Shown piece after piece: positions 37,574 to 46,726 of a stretch of 64,000 bases of DNA (within the stretch, counting starts at the first letter, position 1; every line of letters starts with the position of its first letter). The stretch is from Lacimicrobium alkaliphilum (GTDB taxonomy: Bacteria; Pseudomonadota; Gammaproteobacteria; Enterobacterales; Alteromonadaceae). The stretch lies in contig NZ_CP013650.1 in NCBI RefSeq assembly GCF_001466725.1, forward strand, positions 3,348,001 through 3,412,000, read 5' to 3'. The notes under the pieces are model-generated. The model was not told the origin of the DNA. It saw nothing but the letters and a program-made list of their open reading frames with translations, and made no database searches. The position numbers were made by a program, and so were the translations under genes.

Positions 37574-39250
37574 ATGAGACTACCACATTATGCTTTTACA
37601 ACATTGCTTGCTTTGACATTGGTTGCTGGCTGCTCTGAGCCTGCAACAGAGCAGACAAACGAAATGTCACAGCAAAAAGATCATATTCAACAGACATTGC
37701 TGATTGATGAGTCGAGACTGGATATTTACCATCCGGTGAGCCTCACTGCCGATCTGTCTTCTTTAACGGATAACCAGCGTGAAATGCTCGGGGTACTGAT
37801 TGATGCCTCAGAAATTATGGATGACTTGTTCTGGCAACAGGCCTTTGATGGCGACAAGCAAGAATTTCTGTCCTCTATTCAGGATGAGAAAATAAGACAG
37901 TTTGCCGATATCAATTATGGTCCCTGGGACAGATTGAATGCAGATAAGCCCTTTCTTGCTGGTTTTGAGGAAAAATCTGCCGGTGCAGAGTTTTATCCAA
38001 AGGATATGACCAAAGCCGAGTTTGAAGAGGCTGATTTTACCGACAAGACCGGTCTGTATTCCATGGTGGTCAGGGATGAATCCGGTACTCTGGCCAGCAT
38101 TCCTTATTCTGAGTATTTTAAGGACTCCCTGACGCAGGCCGCAGCTCTTCTGCGCCAGGCGGCAGATCTTGCCGAACACCAGCCTTTTGCTGACTATCTG
38201 AGACTGCGGGCCGATGCACTGCTGACTGATGAATATCAGCCGTCAGATATGGCCTGGATGGAGATGAAATCCAACCCTGTTGAACTGGTCTACGGCCCTA
38301 TAGAAACCTATGAAGATCAGTTGTTTGGCTATCGGGCTGCTTTCGAATCTTATGTACTGCTTAAAGATCTCGCCTGGAGCGAAAGGCTCGCCCGTTACGC
38401 CGGATTTTTACCTGAATTACAGCAGGGGTTGCCGGTTGAGGATGCCTACAAGCAGGAAATGCCCGGCGCCAATGCAGACCTTAACGCCTATGATGTACTC
38501 TATTACGCCGGTCATTCCAATGCCGGCAGTAAGACCATTGCCATCAACCTGCCCAATGACGAGGAAGTTCAGTTACAAAAAGGCACCCGCCGACTGCAAC
38601 TGAAAAATGCCATGCGCGCCAAGTTTGATCATATCCTGCTACCCATCGCCGAGATTTTGATCACGCCGGTGCAGCGCAAACATATTACCTTTGATGCCTT
38701 TTTCGCTAACACCATGTTCCATGAAGTCGCCCATGGCCTCGGCATTAAAAACACTCTCAATGACAAAGGCACGGTGCGCCAGGCCCTTAAGGAACACGCC
38801 TCGGCCTTAGAAGAAGGCAAGGCCGATGTGCTGGGCCTGTATATGGTCAGCCAGTTACTGGAAAAAGGTGAAATCACGGAAGGGACGCTGGAAGATTATT
38901 ACGTCACCTTTATGGCCGGAATATTCCGCTCTGTGCGCTTTGGTGCTTCCAGCGCCCATGGTAAGGCGAATATGATCCGCTTTAATTTCTTCAATGAATT
39001 TGGCGCCTTCAGTCGTGATGAAAATGGCTTTTACCAGGTCAATATGGACAAGATGCAGGAAGCGGTGGATGCCTTATCTGAATTGATCCTGACCCTGCAG
39101 GGTGACGGGGATTACGAGGGTGTGGATAAGCTGGTGCAGGAAAAAGGCCTGATTAAAACCCAGCTGGCAGAGGATCTGGCCCGCTTAACTCAGGCTGAGA
39201 TCCCGGTAGATATCACCTTCAAGCAGGGTAAAGCCGTACTGGGACTGTAA
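37574..39250 (+). CDS. Zinc metallopeptidase-like lipoprotein, M49-related
   Basis: A 558-residue exported lipoprotein. The ATG at 37574 has an AAGG box and gives a short signal peptide with lipobox LVAGC (Cys 20); the open frame upstream is not signal-like. The C-terminal half has the metal site MFHEVAHGLG (H-E-x2-H) and, about 40 residues on, EEGKADVLGLY, whose Glu would be the third ligand. The overall look fits the dipeptidyl-peptidase III-like group often seen as lipoproteins in marine gammaproteobacteria, but classic M49 has H-E-x3-H. Substrate and membrane side (outer membrane, periplasm facing) are inferred. Confidence 0.75.
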   Translation: MRLPHYAFTTLLALTLVAGCSEPATEQTNEMSQQKDHIQQTLLIDESRLDIYHPVSLTADLSSLTDNQREMLGVLIDASEIMDDLFWQQAFDGDKQEFLSSIQDEKIRQFADINYGPWDRLNADKPFLAGFEEKSAGAEFYPKDMTKAEFEEADFTDKTGLYSMVVRDESGTLASIPYSEYFKDSLTQAAALLRQAADLAEHQPFADYLRLRADALLTDEYQPSDMAWMEMKSNPVELVYGPIETYEDQLFGYRAAFESYVLLKDLAWSERLARYAGFLPELQQGLPVEDAYKQEMPGANADLNAYDVLYYAGHSNAGSKTIAINLPNDEEVQLQKGTRRLQLKNAMRAKFDHILLPIAEILITPVQRKHITFDAFFANTMFHEVAHGLGIKNTLNDKGTVRQALKEHASALEEGKADVLGLYMVSQLLEKGEITEGTLEDYYVTFMAGIFRSVRFGASSAHGKANMIRFNFFNEFGAFSRDENGFYQVNMDKMQEAVDALSELILTLQGDGDYEGVDKLVQEKGLIKTQLAEDLARLTQAEIPVDITFKQGKAVLGL

Positions 39251-39274
39251 TCGTCGATTCACGAAAGACCAATT

Positions 39275-39490
39275 CACCACAGAGGCACGGAGAACACAGA
39301 GATGAGAAAACAGTTTTAAACCTCTGTGTTCTCTGTGCCTCAGTGGTTAATTACAAATCAGCAGGTCACAATTTCGTGAGTTTAGTGTTTTTCGTGGTCC
39401 AAAGGCCTTTAACCACGAAGGACGCGAAGAGCACGAAGACGGCAACAGAAGAACACCTTAAAACCTCTGTGTCTCAGCGCCTCTGCGAGA
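39275..39490. repeat. CACAGAG-type intergenic repeat, copy 1
   Basis: A near-perfect 27-base inverted pair (39276-39303 and 39321-39348) is built on short CAGAG-like units. A related stretch with CACGAAG units (39411-39445) and its partner (39464-39490) follow. Two segments recur exactly in copy 3: TTAGTGTTTTTCGTGGT (39382) and TCTCAGCGCCTCTGCGAGA (39472). With 39512-39579 it fills the 340-base gap, which has no gene. Confidence 0.8.
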
Positions 39491-39511
39491 TCGAATTTTT
39501 CCTGTGATTTA

Positions 39512-39579
39512 GTAGCCCGTTATGTAGCTCAGCACAATCCGGGGCATCCCCGCAATACGCTGCGCTCCTTGCGGGCTAC
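39512..39579. repeat. GTAGCCCG...CGGGCTAC intergenic repeat element
   Basis: Outer inverted arms GTAGCCCG (39512-39519) and CGGGCTAC (39572-39579) enclose an inner palindrome around CCGGGGCATCCCCG. The rest includes ATACGCTGCGCTCCTTGCG, a phrase common to many proteobacterial intergenic repeats. It is non-coding and lies just downstream of the hinT stop codon. Confidence 0.6.
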
Positions 39580-39590
39580 GCCTGACAGCT

Positions 39591-39956
39591 TTAAGGGGTT
39601 TTCAGGGTCTCCTGATACGGAGGCCAGCCCATGGGTTTACCGGCCAGTACGTGCAGATGCAGATGATAAACGGTCTGGCCGCCATAAGGATTGCAGTTCA
39701 TCACCGCTCTGTAACCTTCTTCGGCAAAGCCCATCTGTTTTGCCAGTTTGGCAGCCACCAGATACAAGTGCCCGACCACTTCGCGGTCTTCTTCCTCAAT
39801 ATCGTTGATGGTGGCAATAGGCTTTTTAGGGATCACCAGAAAATGCACCGGTGCCTGCGGATTAATATCAGCAAAAGCCAGCGCCTGTTCATCTTCATAC
39901 AGTATATCTGCCGGAATTTCCCTGTTAATAATCTTACTGAATAAGGTGTCGCTCAT
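39591..39956 (-). CDS. hinT: HIT-family purine nucleoside phosphoramidase
   Basis: A 121-residue histidine-triad protein. The motif HLHLHVL (near residues 99-105) holds the catalytic His. The N-terminal TLFSKIINREIPADILYEDE is the classic HinT start. A GAGG box precedes the ATG. The enzyme hydrolyses AMP-lysine and similar phosphoramidates and clears adenylate by-products of tRNA synthetases. Transcribed alone, 30 bases after the uppP stop on the same strand, so co-transcription with folB-folK-uppP is possible. Confidence 0.93.
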   Translation of the reverse strand: MSDTLFSKIINREIPADILYEDEQALAFADINPQAPVHFLVIPKKPIATINDIEEEDREVVGHLYLVAAKLAKQMGFAEEGYRAVMNCNPYGGQTVYHLHLHVLAGKPMGWPPYQETLKTP

Positions 39957-39988
39957 ATCCCAATCCTCTTTTACAAAACCCGTCAGCC

Positions 39989-40789
39989 TCAGAGTAACAC
40001 AAAGCCTAATAAAACCAGACCCAGCGCCAGGCGGTAAATCACAAAGGGCAACATCCCCAGACGCCCAATCCAGGTCAGAAACAGACTGATACAGATATAA
40101 GCGCTGAAAAAGGAAAATACCACGCCGTAAAACATGGCCTGCCAGTCCACCTGTGTCTGAGCTTCAAGCAAGTCCAGCGTCACCAGTAAACCCGCTCCGA
40201 GTATAGTGGGAATAGACAACAAAAATGAAAAGCGCGCGGCACTTTGCCTGTCCAATCCGGCCATCAAACCCGCGGTCATAGTAATGCCTGAACGTGAGGT
40301 GCCAGGGATAATTGCTAAAGCCTGCGCCAGGCCCACAAACAGCGCACTTTTCCAGGTCAGCTGGTAAATATGTTTATTCTGCTTCGCTTTTACATCGGCA
40401 TACCAGAGCAATAAGCCAAAAACCAGGGTAGTAATGGCTATAACCAGCGCAGAACGGGCATAGGTTTCTATCAGTCCTTTGGCCAGAAAACCCGCAATGA
40501 CGGCGGGAATGGTGGCCATAATGACCCACCAGGCCAGGCGGCTGTTATCAGTCTGCCTGCCACTGATCAAAGAACCGGTCCAGGCAACGATCATCGAAGC
40601 GATATCGCGACGAAAATAAATTATCACTGCCAGCAAACTGCCGAGGTGTACTGCCACATCGAACGCCAGCCCCTGATTTTTCCAGCCAAGCAAAGCCGAG
40701 GGCAGTATCAGGTGAGCAGAACTGGATATAGGCAGAAATTCGGTGATGCCCTGGATCAGGGCCAGGATAATAATTTCAATCAGGCTCAT
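39989..40789 (-). CDS. uppP: Undecaprenyl-diphosphatase
   Basis: Integral membrane enzyme (BacA family) of 266 residues that recycles undecaprenyl pyrophosphate for cell-wall synthesis. Signature [15 protein letters not shown] is near residues 15-29, and [16 protein letters not shown] near 158-175 holds the catalytic Glu/Ser/Arg patch. About eight membrane helices are seen. The start overlaps the folK stop by four bases (ATGA), so translation is coupled to folK. Confidence 0.95.
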   Translation of the reverse strand: MSLIEIIILALIQGITEFLPISSSAHLILPSALLGWKNQGLAFDVAVHLGSLLAVIIYFRRDIASMIVAWTGSLISGRQTDNSRLAWWVIMATIPAVIAGFLAKGLIETYARSALVIAITTLVFGLLLWYADVKAKQNKHIYQLTWKSALFVGLAQALAIIPGTSRSGITMTAGLMAGLDRQSAARFSFLLSIPTILGAGLLVTLDLLEAQTQVDWQAMFYGVVFSFFSAYICISLFLTWIGRLGMLPFVIYRLALGLVLLGFVLL

Positions 40790-41280
40790 TCGGGAGTCCA
40801 GCTAAAAGGGATTGTCCATAGTTGTTGTTTGTTTTTATCAAAATCCTGCCATAACTGCGCATAGGATTGTTGTACCAGCGGGTGTCGCCGTTCCGGAGCT
40901 ATTTCTGCCAGCGGCCAGAGTACAAAAGCATTGTAGAGAATTTCTCCACGGGGTAATTGCACCAGTTCGTCAGTGACAAGGTCATCATAAAGCAACAAGT
41001 CCAGATCCAGAGTCCGCGGTGAGAATTTCTTGCCCCCTCGCACCCTGCCGTTGTCGGCTTCGATCTGTTTTAGTAAATGAGCGACCTCGGGCATGGTTTT
41101 GGTAGTGATGGCACCAATCACCATGTTATAAAACGGCTTACCATCGAAACCCACAGCTTCACTTTCAAAAAGACTGGATAGCTGCAATTCACCAAAACTC
41201 TGATGCAAGGCCTGTAAACCCGCGCGGGTATGTTTTTCCCTGTCAACATTACTGCCAAGACTGATATAAATCTGTGCCAT
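40786..41280 (-). CDS. folK: 6-hydroxymethyl-7,8-dihydropterin pyrophosphokinase
   Basis: A folate-pathway enzyme of 164 residues that transfers pyrophosphate from ATP to the pterin. The N-terminal [17 protein letters not shown] and the signature [14 protein letters not shown] (about 88-101, with the two metal-binding Asp) identify it. The start overlaps the folB stop, so the two consecutive pathway enzymes are co-translated. Upstream partner folB makes its substrate. Confidence 0.95.
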   Translation of the reverse strand: MAQIYISLGSNVDREKHTRAGLQALHQSFGELQLSSLFESEAVGFDGKPFYNMVIGAITTKTMPEVAHLLKQIEADNGRVRGGKKFSPRTLDLDLLLYDDLVTDELVQLPRGEILYNAFVLWPLAEIAPERRHPLVQQSYAQLWQDFDKNKQQLWTIPFSWTPE

Positions 41281-41633
41281 CAGCCTTTTCGCCTGCTGAT
41301 TCGGATCGCCACATTTTCAGCATCAGGCAGAATATCAGGCTTACTCAGCTTAAGGGTCGCCCCCTGCAGTGCAAACTCTGCAAACAGGGCATCGAGCATG
41401 GCACCGGCGAGAGCTTCGAGTAAGAAAAATTCACTGTTCAGGGCAACCTGCTTGAGTGTCTCTGCCACCCTGGCATAGTCGATAGTGTCGCTGACATCGT
41501 CGGAGGCAACAGCCGGGGCGAGATCCACTTCCAGTACCAGATCCACCAGCAAGGGGCGTCGGGCGGTTCTCTCCCAGTCGTATACACCTATCAGAGACTG
41601 GACCTGCAGCCCCTCTATTATCACGTTATCCAT
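41280..41633 (-). CDS. folB: Dihydroneopterin aldolase
   Basis: A 117-residue tunnelling-fold enzyme that cleaves dihydroneopterin to the substrate of FolK. The N-terminal LQVQSLIGVYDWERTARRPL and the catalytic region around TIDYARVAETL are typical, and a Lys in KLSKPDILPDAENVAI is the usual late active-site residue. It is the first gene of folB-folK-uppP and is divergent from plsY with 176 bases between. Confidence 0.94.
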   Translation of the reverse strand: MDNVIIEGLQVQSLIGVYDWERTARRPLLVDLVLEVDLAPAVASDDVSDTIDYARVAETLKQVALNSEFFLLEALAGAMLDALFAEFALQGATLKLSKPDILPDAENVAIRISRRKG

Positions 41634-41809
41634 TCAGCACTCGGTTCAGACATCGGGCCTGTTAGTAGTAGATCCATCACAGGGTTGGTGACATTCTCAG
41701 TCCTGGGCAAGACAATGCGTTACAATGCTCAGGACGCGGCAAATTCTAAGCCATGCAACAGTAAAGGGAAACCGCCGCGCCCAGGTTTTTTATTCATGGA
41801 ATAGTCACA

Positions 41810-42412
41810 ATGACAGCACTGACGCTTTTAATGATGGTTCTCGCTTACCTGGCCGGCTCAGTATCCAGCGCCGTGTTAGTGAGCCGGTTGTTCGGCTTGC
41901 CCGATCCCCGCACCCAGGGCTCGGGCAACCCCGGGGCGACCAACGTTTATCGGTTGGGTGGACGTATTGCCGCCTTCCTGACCCTGTTTCTGGATGTGCT
42001 TAAAGGCACTATTCCGGTCTGGATCAGCTATTTTCTGGGCATCGAAGCCATCTTCCTCGGACTGGTGGCCATCGCCGCCTGCCTCGGACATATTTTCCCG
42101 CTGTACTTTGGTTTTAAGGGCGGTAAAGGGGTATCTACGGCACTGGGTGCCATGCTGCCTATAGGCCTGGACTTGTCCGGACTGTTGATTATCACCTGGA
42201 TTGTCACTGTATTTATCAGCGGCTATTCATCACTGGCCGCCCTGATTACAGTCAGTCTGGCTCCGTTGTATACCTGGTTTATCAAGCCTCAGTATACCCT
42301 TGCGGTGGCAATGTTATCGCTGTTGATCATCCTTCGTCACCGCGGCAATATTATCCGTCTGCTCAAAGGCAAAGAAAGCCGCATCTGGGATAAAGGCAAA
42401 GCCAACGAATAG
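41810..42412 (+). CDS. plsY: Acyl-phosphate:glycerol-3-phosphate acyltransferase
   Basis: Membrane enzyme of 200 residues that makes lysophosphatidic acid from acyl-phosphate. Conserved loops [12 protein letters not shown] (near 38-49) and [14 protein letters not shown] (near 102-115) hold the active-site residues. Five membrane helices are likely. The position, divergent from folB and close to tsaD, is conserved in gammaproteobacteria. Transcribed alone here. Confidence 0.95.
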   Translation: MTALTLLMMVLAYLAGSVSSAVLVSRLFGLPDPRTQGSGNPGATNVYRLGGRIAAFLTLFLDVLKGTIPVWISYFLGIEAIFLGLVAIAACLGHIFPLYFGFKGGKGVSTALGAMLPIGLDLSGLLIITWIVTVFISGYSSLAALITVSLAPLYTWFIKPQYTLAVAMLSLLIILRHRGNIIRLLKGKESRIWDKGKANE

Positions 42413-42440
42413 AGAAGAAAAGTTATCAGCCCTCAGTTAT

Positions 42441-42508
42441 CAGTGGTCAGCAACAGCGTCTTCAGCAAGACAGGGGCAGTTTTGGTTTCTGCTGAAGACT
42501 GATCACTC
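42441..42508. repeat. GTCTTCAGCA hairpin element with ATCAG units
   Basis: The inverted ten-base arms GTCTTCAGCA (42458-42467) and TGCTGAAGAC (42490-42499) are flanked by ATCAG/CTGAT units. It resembles short CAGTTATCAG-type intergenic repeats. It sits between plsY and the convergent tsaD end. Confidence 0.5.
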
Positions 42509-42554
42509 TTTTACTTTGCGCCTTAGCGAGATCTTCAACTTATTTTCCATTTAT

Positions 42555-42632
42555 CTCGCAGAGTCGCAGAGGACGCAGAGATTCAGGTGACTTTCCATCT
42601 TCGTTTTCTCCGCGCTCTCGGCGACTCTGCGG
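42555..42632. repeat. CACAGAG-type intergenic repeat, copy 2
   Basis: The left arm CGCAGAGTCGCAGAGGACGC (42557 onward) and the imperfect right arm (42608-42632, CTCCGCGCTCTCGGCGACTC) form a long hairpin. It belongs to the same family as 39275 and 49924. Together with 42441-42508 it occupies the 337-base gap, which has no gene. Confidence 0.75.
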
Positions 42633-42749
42633 TGAAAATCTCTGTTTGCTTGTGCCTTTACTACGGACAGTCATGCCCGAGCGCTTTTGTCGGGCATCCA
42701 GTAACTTTGAGAAGCCATAAAAGTGGCTAATTATCTATGCGGATTAGTA

Positions 42750-43763
42750 TTAAACTGCGGGCAGGGATTCCAGTGGCCAGCGTGGTTTGGCCCGAGCATC
42801 CAGTCCTTCGTGCTGACCGGCCAACAGCCTTTGCATACCGGCGTAGGCAATCATCGCGCCATTATCGGTGCAAAATTCCGCCCGCGGATAAAATACCTCC
42901 CCCTTTAGTTTCTTCATCATCAACTCAAGTTTGTGACGCAACGACTGGTTAGCGCTGACGCCACCGGCGATCACCAGACGATGCAGGCCTGTCTGTTCCA
43001 GTGCGCGACGACATTTTATCGCCAGAGTCTCGACTACTGCAGTTTCAAATGCCAACGCGATATCTGCTTTGGTTTGCTCGTCATCACCCTGATCACGAAT
43101 GGTATTGGCAGCAAAAGTTTTCAGACCACTGAAACTGAAATCCAGTCCGGGTCTGTCTGTCATCGGCCGCGGAAAACGAAAGCGATCGGGCGTACCTTGC
43201 TGCGCCAGTTTCGCCAGTAAAGGACCGCCCGGATAGTCCAGCCCTAACAGCTTGGCGGTCTTGTCAAATGCCTCTCCGGCGGCATCATCCACCGACTCAC
43301 CAAGCATTTCATAGCGCCCAATCCCCTTCACATTCACCAGCATGGTATGGCCACCAGAGACTAACAGGGCCACGAACGGAAATGCCGGTGCCGGCTCATC
43401 CAGCATAGGCGCCAGCAGATGCCCTTCCATATGATGCACCCCTACTGCTGGCACTCCCCAGGCATAGGCCAGACTGCGGCCAACGGATGAACCCACTAAC
43501 AGTGCCCCCACCAGTCCGGGCCCCTGAGTAAAAGCCACACCGTCAATCTGACTGGCATCGGTGTCCGCATCCTGCATGGCTTTTTGCACCAGTGGAACAA
43601 CCTTGCGGACATGATCCCTTGAAGCCAGCTCAGGCACCACTCCGCCATAATCGGCATGCAGTTTTACCTGGCTGTACAATTCATGAGACAATAACCCTGA
43701 CTTATCATCGTATATGGCAATGCCGGTTTCATCACAGGACGTTTCAATACCCAGTATTCGCAT
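42750..43763 (-). CDS. tsaD: tRNA N6-threonylcarbamoyladenosine transferase
   Basis: A 337-residue ASKHA-fold protein that, with TsaB and TsaE, makes t6A at position 37 of ANN-decoding tRNAs. The start at 43763 gives [20 protein letters not shown], matching E. coli; a GTG nine bases earlier is an alternative. Metal-binding [10 protein letters not shown] is near 110, and [11 protein letters not shown] and [11 protein letters not shown] are nucleotide-fold motifs. It is divergent from rpsU, a conserved arrangement. Confidence 0.96.
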   Translation of the reverse strand: MRILGIETSCDETGIAIYDDKSGLLSHELYSQVKLHADYGGVVPELASRDHVRKVVPLVQKAMQDADTDASQIDGVAFTQGPGLVGALLVGSSVGRSLAYAWGVPAVGVHHMEGHLLAPMLDEPAPAFPFVALLVSGGHTMLVNVKGIGRYEMLGESVDDAAGEAFDKTAKLLGLDYPGGPLLAKLAQQGTPDRFRFPRPMTDRPGLDFSFSGLKTFAANTIRDQGDDEQTKADIALAFETAVVETLAIKCRRALEQTGLHRLVIAGGVSANQSLRHKLELMMKKLKGEVFYPRAEFCTDNGAMIAYAGMQRLLAGQHEGLDARAKPRWPLESLPAV

Positions 43764-43840
43764 GCGTTGCACTCGTGGTTCAAGATGGCCGGATCTTACC
43801 CCCGACAGAGAAATTTCTCCATCTAAAAGCCATACGGGAC

Positions 43841-43869
43841 TTTACATTAGCCGCGGATATGATTAAAAT
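43841..43869 (+). promoter_or_regulatory. Possible sigma-70 promoter for rpsU
   Basis: TTTACA and TAAAAT are 17 bases apart, about 75 bases before the rpsU start codon. It is a good match by eye and has not been tested. Confidence 0.5.
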
Positions 43870-43942
43870 TCCGCACCATTTTTAACCATGCCGGTTAATT
43901 TTCGAGCTGGTAATAAGCATTTATTTTTGAGGTGAGATTTTA

Positions 43943-44158
43943 ATGCCAATTGTTAAAGTTAAAGAAAACGAGCCGTTTGATGTTGCTCTGCGCCGTTTCA
44001 AGCGTTCATGTGAAAAGGCAGGAGTATTGTCAGAGGTTCGCCGTCGTGAATTTTTCGAGAAGCCGACCTGGGAACGCAAGCGCAAGAAAGCCGCTGCTAA
44101 AAAGCGTCACCTGAAAAAACTGGCTCGCGAAAACGCACGTCGCATCAAGCTTTACTAA
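43943..44158 (+). CDS. rpsU: 30S ribosomal protein S21
   Basis: A 71-residue, very basic protein with the exact usual sequence pattern ([21 protein letters not shown] start, Arg/Lys-rich helix, IKLY end). It has a GAGGTGA ribosome site. It is the first gene of the macromolecular synthesis block rpsU-yqeY-dnaG-rpoD. The terminator behind it (44172) probably trims expression of the downstream genes, as in E. coli. Confidence 0.98.
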   Translation: MPIVKVKENEPFDVALRRFKRSCEKAGVLSEVRRREFFEKPTWERKRKKAAAKKRHLKKLARENARRIKLY

Positions 44159-44171
44159 GATCTCACAAAAG

Positions 44172-44193
44172 GGCGCGGCATCGCGCCTTTTTT
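44172..44193 (+). terminator. Terminator after rpsU
   Basis: The stem GGCGCG / CGCGCC has a four-base loop and is followed by six T. In the E. coli MMS operon an internal terminator at this place lowers dnaG expression. Confidence 0.85.
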
Positions 44194-44276
44194 CTGCTCT
44201 GTGATAATACGTTGTCAACACGCTGAACACCCTGATATGTGCTGATAACACAGTGTAAACAAGTGAATCCTTTGCA

Positions 44277-44720
44277 ATGAGTTTGATAGATACCCTGAAA
44301 GACAATCAGAAGCAGGCGATGCGGGACAAGGACAAGTTGCGCCTTGGTACCATTCGTATGGCCCTGGCTGAGATTAAGCAACGGGAAATTGACGGCCGCA
44401 CTGAACTGAATGAGAGTGATGTCATTGCTATTCTGACCAAAATGGTTAAGCAGCGCAAAGATGCTCAGCAACAGTTTGAACAGGCAGGTCGTCAGGATCT
44501 GGCCGAAAAGGAAGCCGCAGAAGTGGTTATCCTGCAGGACTTTCTGCCGCAACCTCTTTCCCCGGCAGAGCTCGACGAGCTTATCGCACAGGCGATGAGT
44601 GAAACCGGTGCTGCCGGAATGCAGGATATGGGCAAAGTCATGGGCTGGCTCAAGCCTAAGGTCCAGGGCCGCACTGACATGGGCCAGTTAAGCGGTCTGA
44701 TTAAGTCCCGTCTGAACTGA
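44277..44720 (+). CDS. GatB/YqeY domain protein
   Basis: A 147-residue protein of the YqeY family. The N-terminal helical part contains MRDKDKLRLGTIRMALAEIKQREID and the C-terminal part resembles the GatB tail domain (MQDMGKVMGWLKPKVQGRTDMGQLSGLIKSRL, key pattern only). The tail domain of GatB binds tRNA, so an RNA-related role is suspected, but the function of stand-alone YqeY is unknown. Its place between rpsU and dnaG is common in gammaproteobacteria. Confidence 0.93.
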   Translation: MSLIDTLKDNQKQAMRDKDKLRLGTIRMALAEIKQREIDGRTELNESDVIAILTKMVKQRKDAQQQFEQAGRQDLAEKEAAEVVILQDFLPQPLSPAELDELIAQAMSETGAAGMQDMGKVMGWLKPKVQGRTDMGQLSGLIKSRLN

Positions 44721-44830
44721 GCCTTGCACCAGAATGACAGTACATGGCCGGTTTACGCTGGCTGTGGCATACACTATTCTGAATTCAGGTGCAGTTGATT
44801 CAATCTCTTTTCGGTAAAGCGGAGTAATGG

Positions 44831-46597
44831 ATGGCAGGGTTGATCCCCCGTGATTTTATCGATGATTTGCTGGCGCGTACCGACATCGTCGAGCTGGTCG
44901 ACAGCCGGGTACGGCTGAAGAAGGCCGGACGCAACTATCAGGCCTGCTGCCCCTTTCATAGCGAAAAGACCCCCTCCTTTACCGTCAGTCAGGACAAGCA
45001 GTTTTATCATTGCTTCGGCTGCGGTGCCCATGGCAATGCCATTTCCTTTTTAATGGAATATGACCGCCTTGAATTTCCTGATGCTATAGAAGAACTGGCC
45101 CGCTATCAGGGCGTGGAAGTGCCCAGGGAACAAAGTCCGAATCCACAACAGAGCCAGCAGAACCGGCAGCAAAAAGAAGATGATTATGAACTGATGGAAA
45201 AAATCTCTCGTTTTTTCTGCCATCAGCTTAAGCATCATGCCGACGGACCTAAAGCGGTGAATTACCTGAAACAACGTGGCCTGTCAGGAGAGGTGGTTAA
45301 ATCTTTCGGTATCGGCTATGCCCCCGACAGTTGGGACAGTCTGCTCAGCCAGTTTGGCAACACCCCACAGCGGCGTCAGCAGATGCTGGATTTGCGCGTA
45401 CTGAATGACAATGAACAAGGTCGCACTTACGATTTTTTCCGCGATCGTATTATCTTTCCTATTCGTGATCGCCGTGGTCGCGTCGTCGGTTTCGGAGGCC
45501 GGGTATTAGGTGACGGCACTCCCAAGTACCTGAACTCACCGGAAACCCGCATCTACCATAAAGGCAGTGAGCTTTACGGTTATTATCAGGCCCGCCAGGC
45601 CCATCGCCGCTTAGACAGGCTGATGGTGGTGGAGGGCTATATGGATGTGGTGGCTCTGGCGCAGTTTGGTATCGACTATGCCGTTGCCGCACTGGGCACC
45701 GCCACGACCGAGGAACAGGTCCAACTGTTGTTTCGCGCTGCACCGCAAATTGTTTGCTGTTACGACGGCGATCGTGCCGGTCGTGATGCAGCCTGGCGCG
45801 CACTGGAAAATGCTTTGGGCCATCTCAAGGATGGTGTGGAAATGCGTTTTCTGTTCTTGCCCGACGGAGAAGATCCCGATTCCATGGTGCGTGCTCAGGG
45901 GAAAGAAGCCTTTGAGCAACAACTTGACCAGGCCGTGCCCCTGTCGAAATTTTTCTTTGATAACCTGCTTTCCCGGCATCATGTTTCCAGCACCGAAGGC
46001 AAAGCCGCTCTGAAGGCCGAGGCCATGCCCCTGATCGAAAGAATTGCCGGAGAACATCAGCGCGCCATGCTCGAACAGGAACTCAGCCGGTTCACCGGTG
46101 AACAGACCCAGCATCAGCATCGTACTGATATCAGTATGGCCAACAAGGGAAGCCGGGTTCAGCAGTCAGACTACAGTTCGCCCGGGAAGAGCCGGCTTTC
46201 ACCGGTACGCATCATGCTCAGATTGTTGCTGGAACAACCGGGACTGGCAAAACAATGTGAAGAAGTAAATCCACAGCTGTTGGAGGGGATGGAGATACCA
46301 GGCCTGACGCTGCTGAACGAAGTATTTGAATATTGCCTCGCTCATCCCCATAAACAGACCATGCAGGTGGTGGAATATTTCCGCCAGCATCCCCAGGCCA
46401 GTCATCTGTCCCGTTTGCTGGTGCTGGATTATCCGGTGGATGAAGAAAACCGGCTGAAACTTTATCACGACAGCTTTGCCAAACTATTAGACTGGTATTG
46501 TCAGAATCGTATTGAGGCATTGATATCAAAATCGCGGCTTGGCAACCTCACCAAGGAAGAAAAGCTGGAATTGAACAACCTGATGAAAGCAACCTGA
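44831..46597 (+). CDS. dnaG: DNA primase
   Basis: A 588-residue primase that makes RNA primers at the replication fork. The start MAGLIPRDFIDDLLARTDIV matches E. coli. The zinc-binding domain has CCPFH and HCFGCGAHG (C-x2-H and C-x2-C). The RNA polymerase domain contains the TOPRIM motifs VVEGYMDV (Glu, near 265) and YDGDRAGRDA (D-x-D, near 309). The C-terminal part (about 440-588) is the helicase DnaB-binding domain. The start is preceded by GGAG, nine bases away. Confidence 0.97.
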   Translation: MAGLIPRDFIDDLLARTDIVELVDSRVRLKKAGRNYQACCPFHSEKTPSFTVSQDKQFYHCFGCGAHGNAISFLMEYDRLEFPDAIEELARYQGVEVPREQSPNPQQSQQNRQQKEDDYELMEKISRFFCHQLKHHADGPKAVNYLKQRGLSGEVVKSFGIGYAPDSWDSLLSQFGNTPQRRQQMLDLRVLNDNEQGRTYDFFRDRIIFPIRDRRGRVVGFGGRVLGDGTPKYLNSPETRIYHKGSELYGYYQARQAHRRLDRLMVVEGYMDVVALAQFGIDYAVAALGTATTEEQVQLLFRAAPQIVCCYDGDRAGRDAAWRALENALGHLKDGVEMRFLFLPDGEDPDSMVRAQGKEAFEQQLDQAVPLSKFFFDNLLSRHHVSSTEGKAALKAEAMPLIERIAGEHQRAMLEQELSRFTGEQTQHQHRTDISMANKGSRVQQSDYSSPGKSRLSPVRIMLRLLLEQPGLAKQCEEVNPQLLEGMEIPGLTLLNEVFEYCLAHPHKQTMQVVEYFRQHPQASHLSRLLVLDYPVDEENRLKLYHDSFAKLLDWYCQNRIEALISKSRLGNLTKEEKLELNNLMKAT

Positions 46598-46726
46598 ACA
46601 CGTCTGCGATGATGTGTTGGTTAATAATCGGGCTAGCGGCCACTATGGTGATTCTGCTATACTGGCTAATTCTCTGCGCGTCGGTTCAGAGCAGATTTAA
46701 ACCCTTATTTGAGAAGTGGAAGGTAT

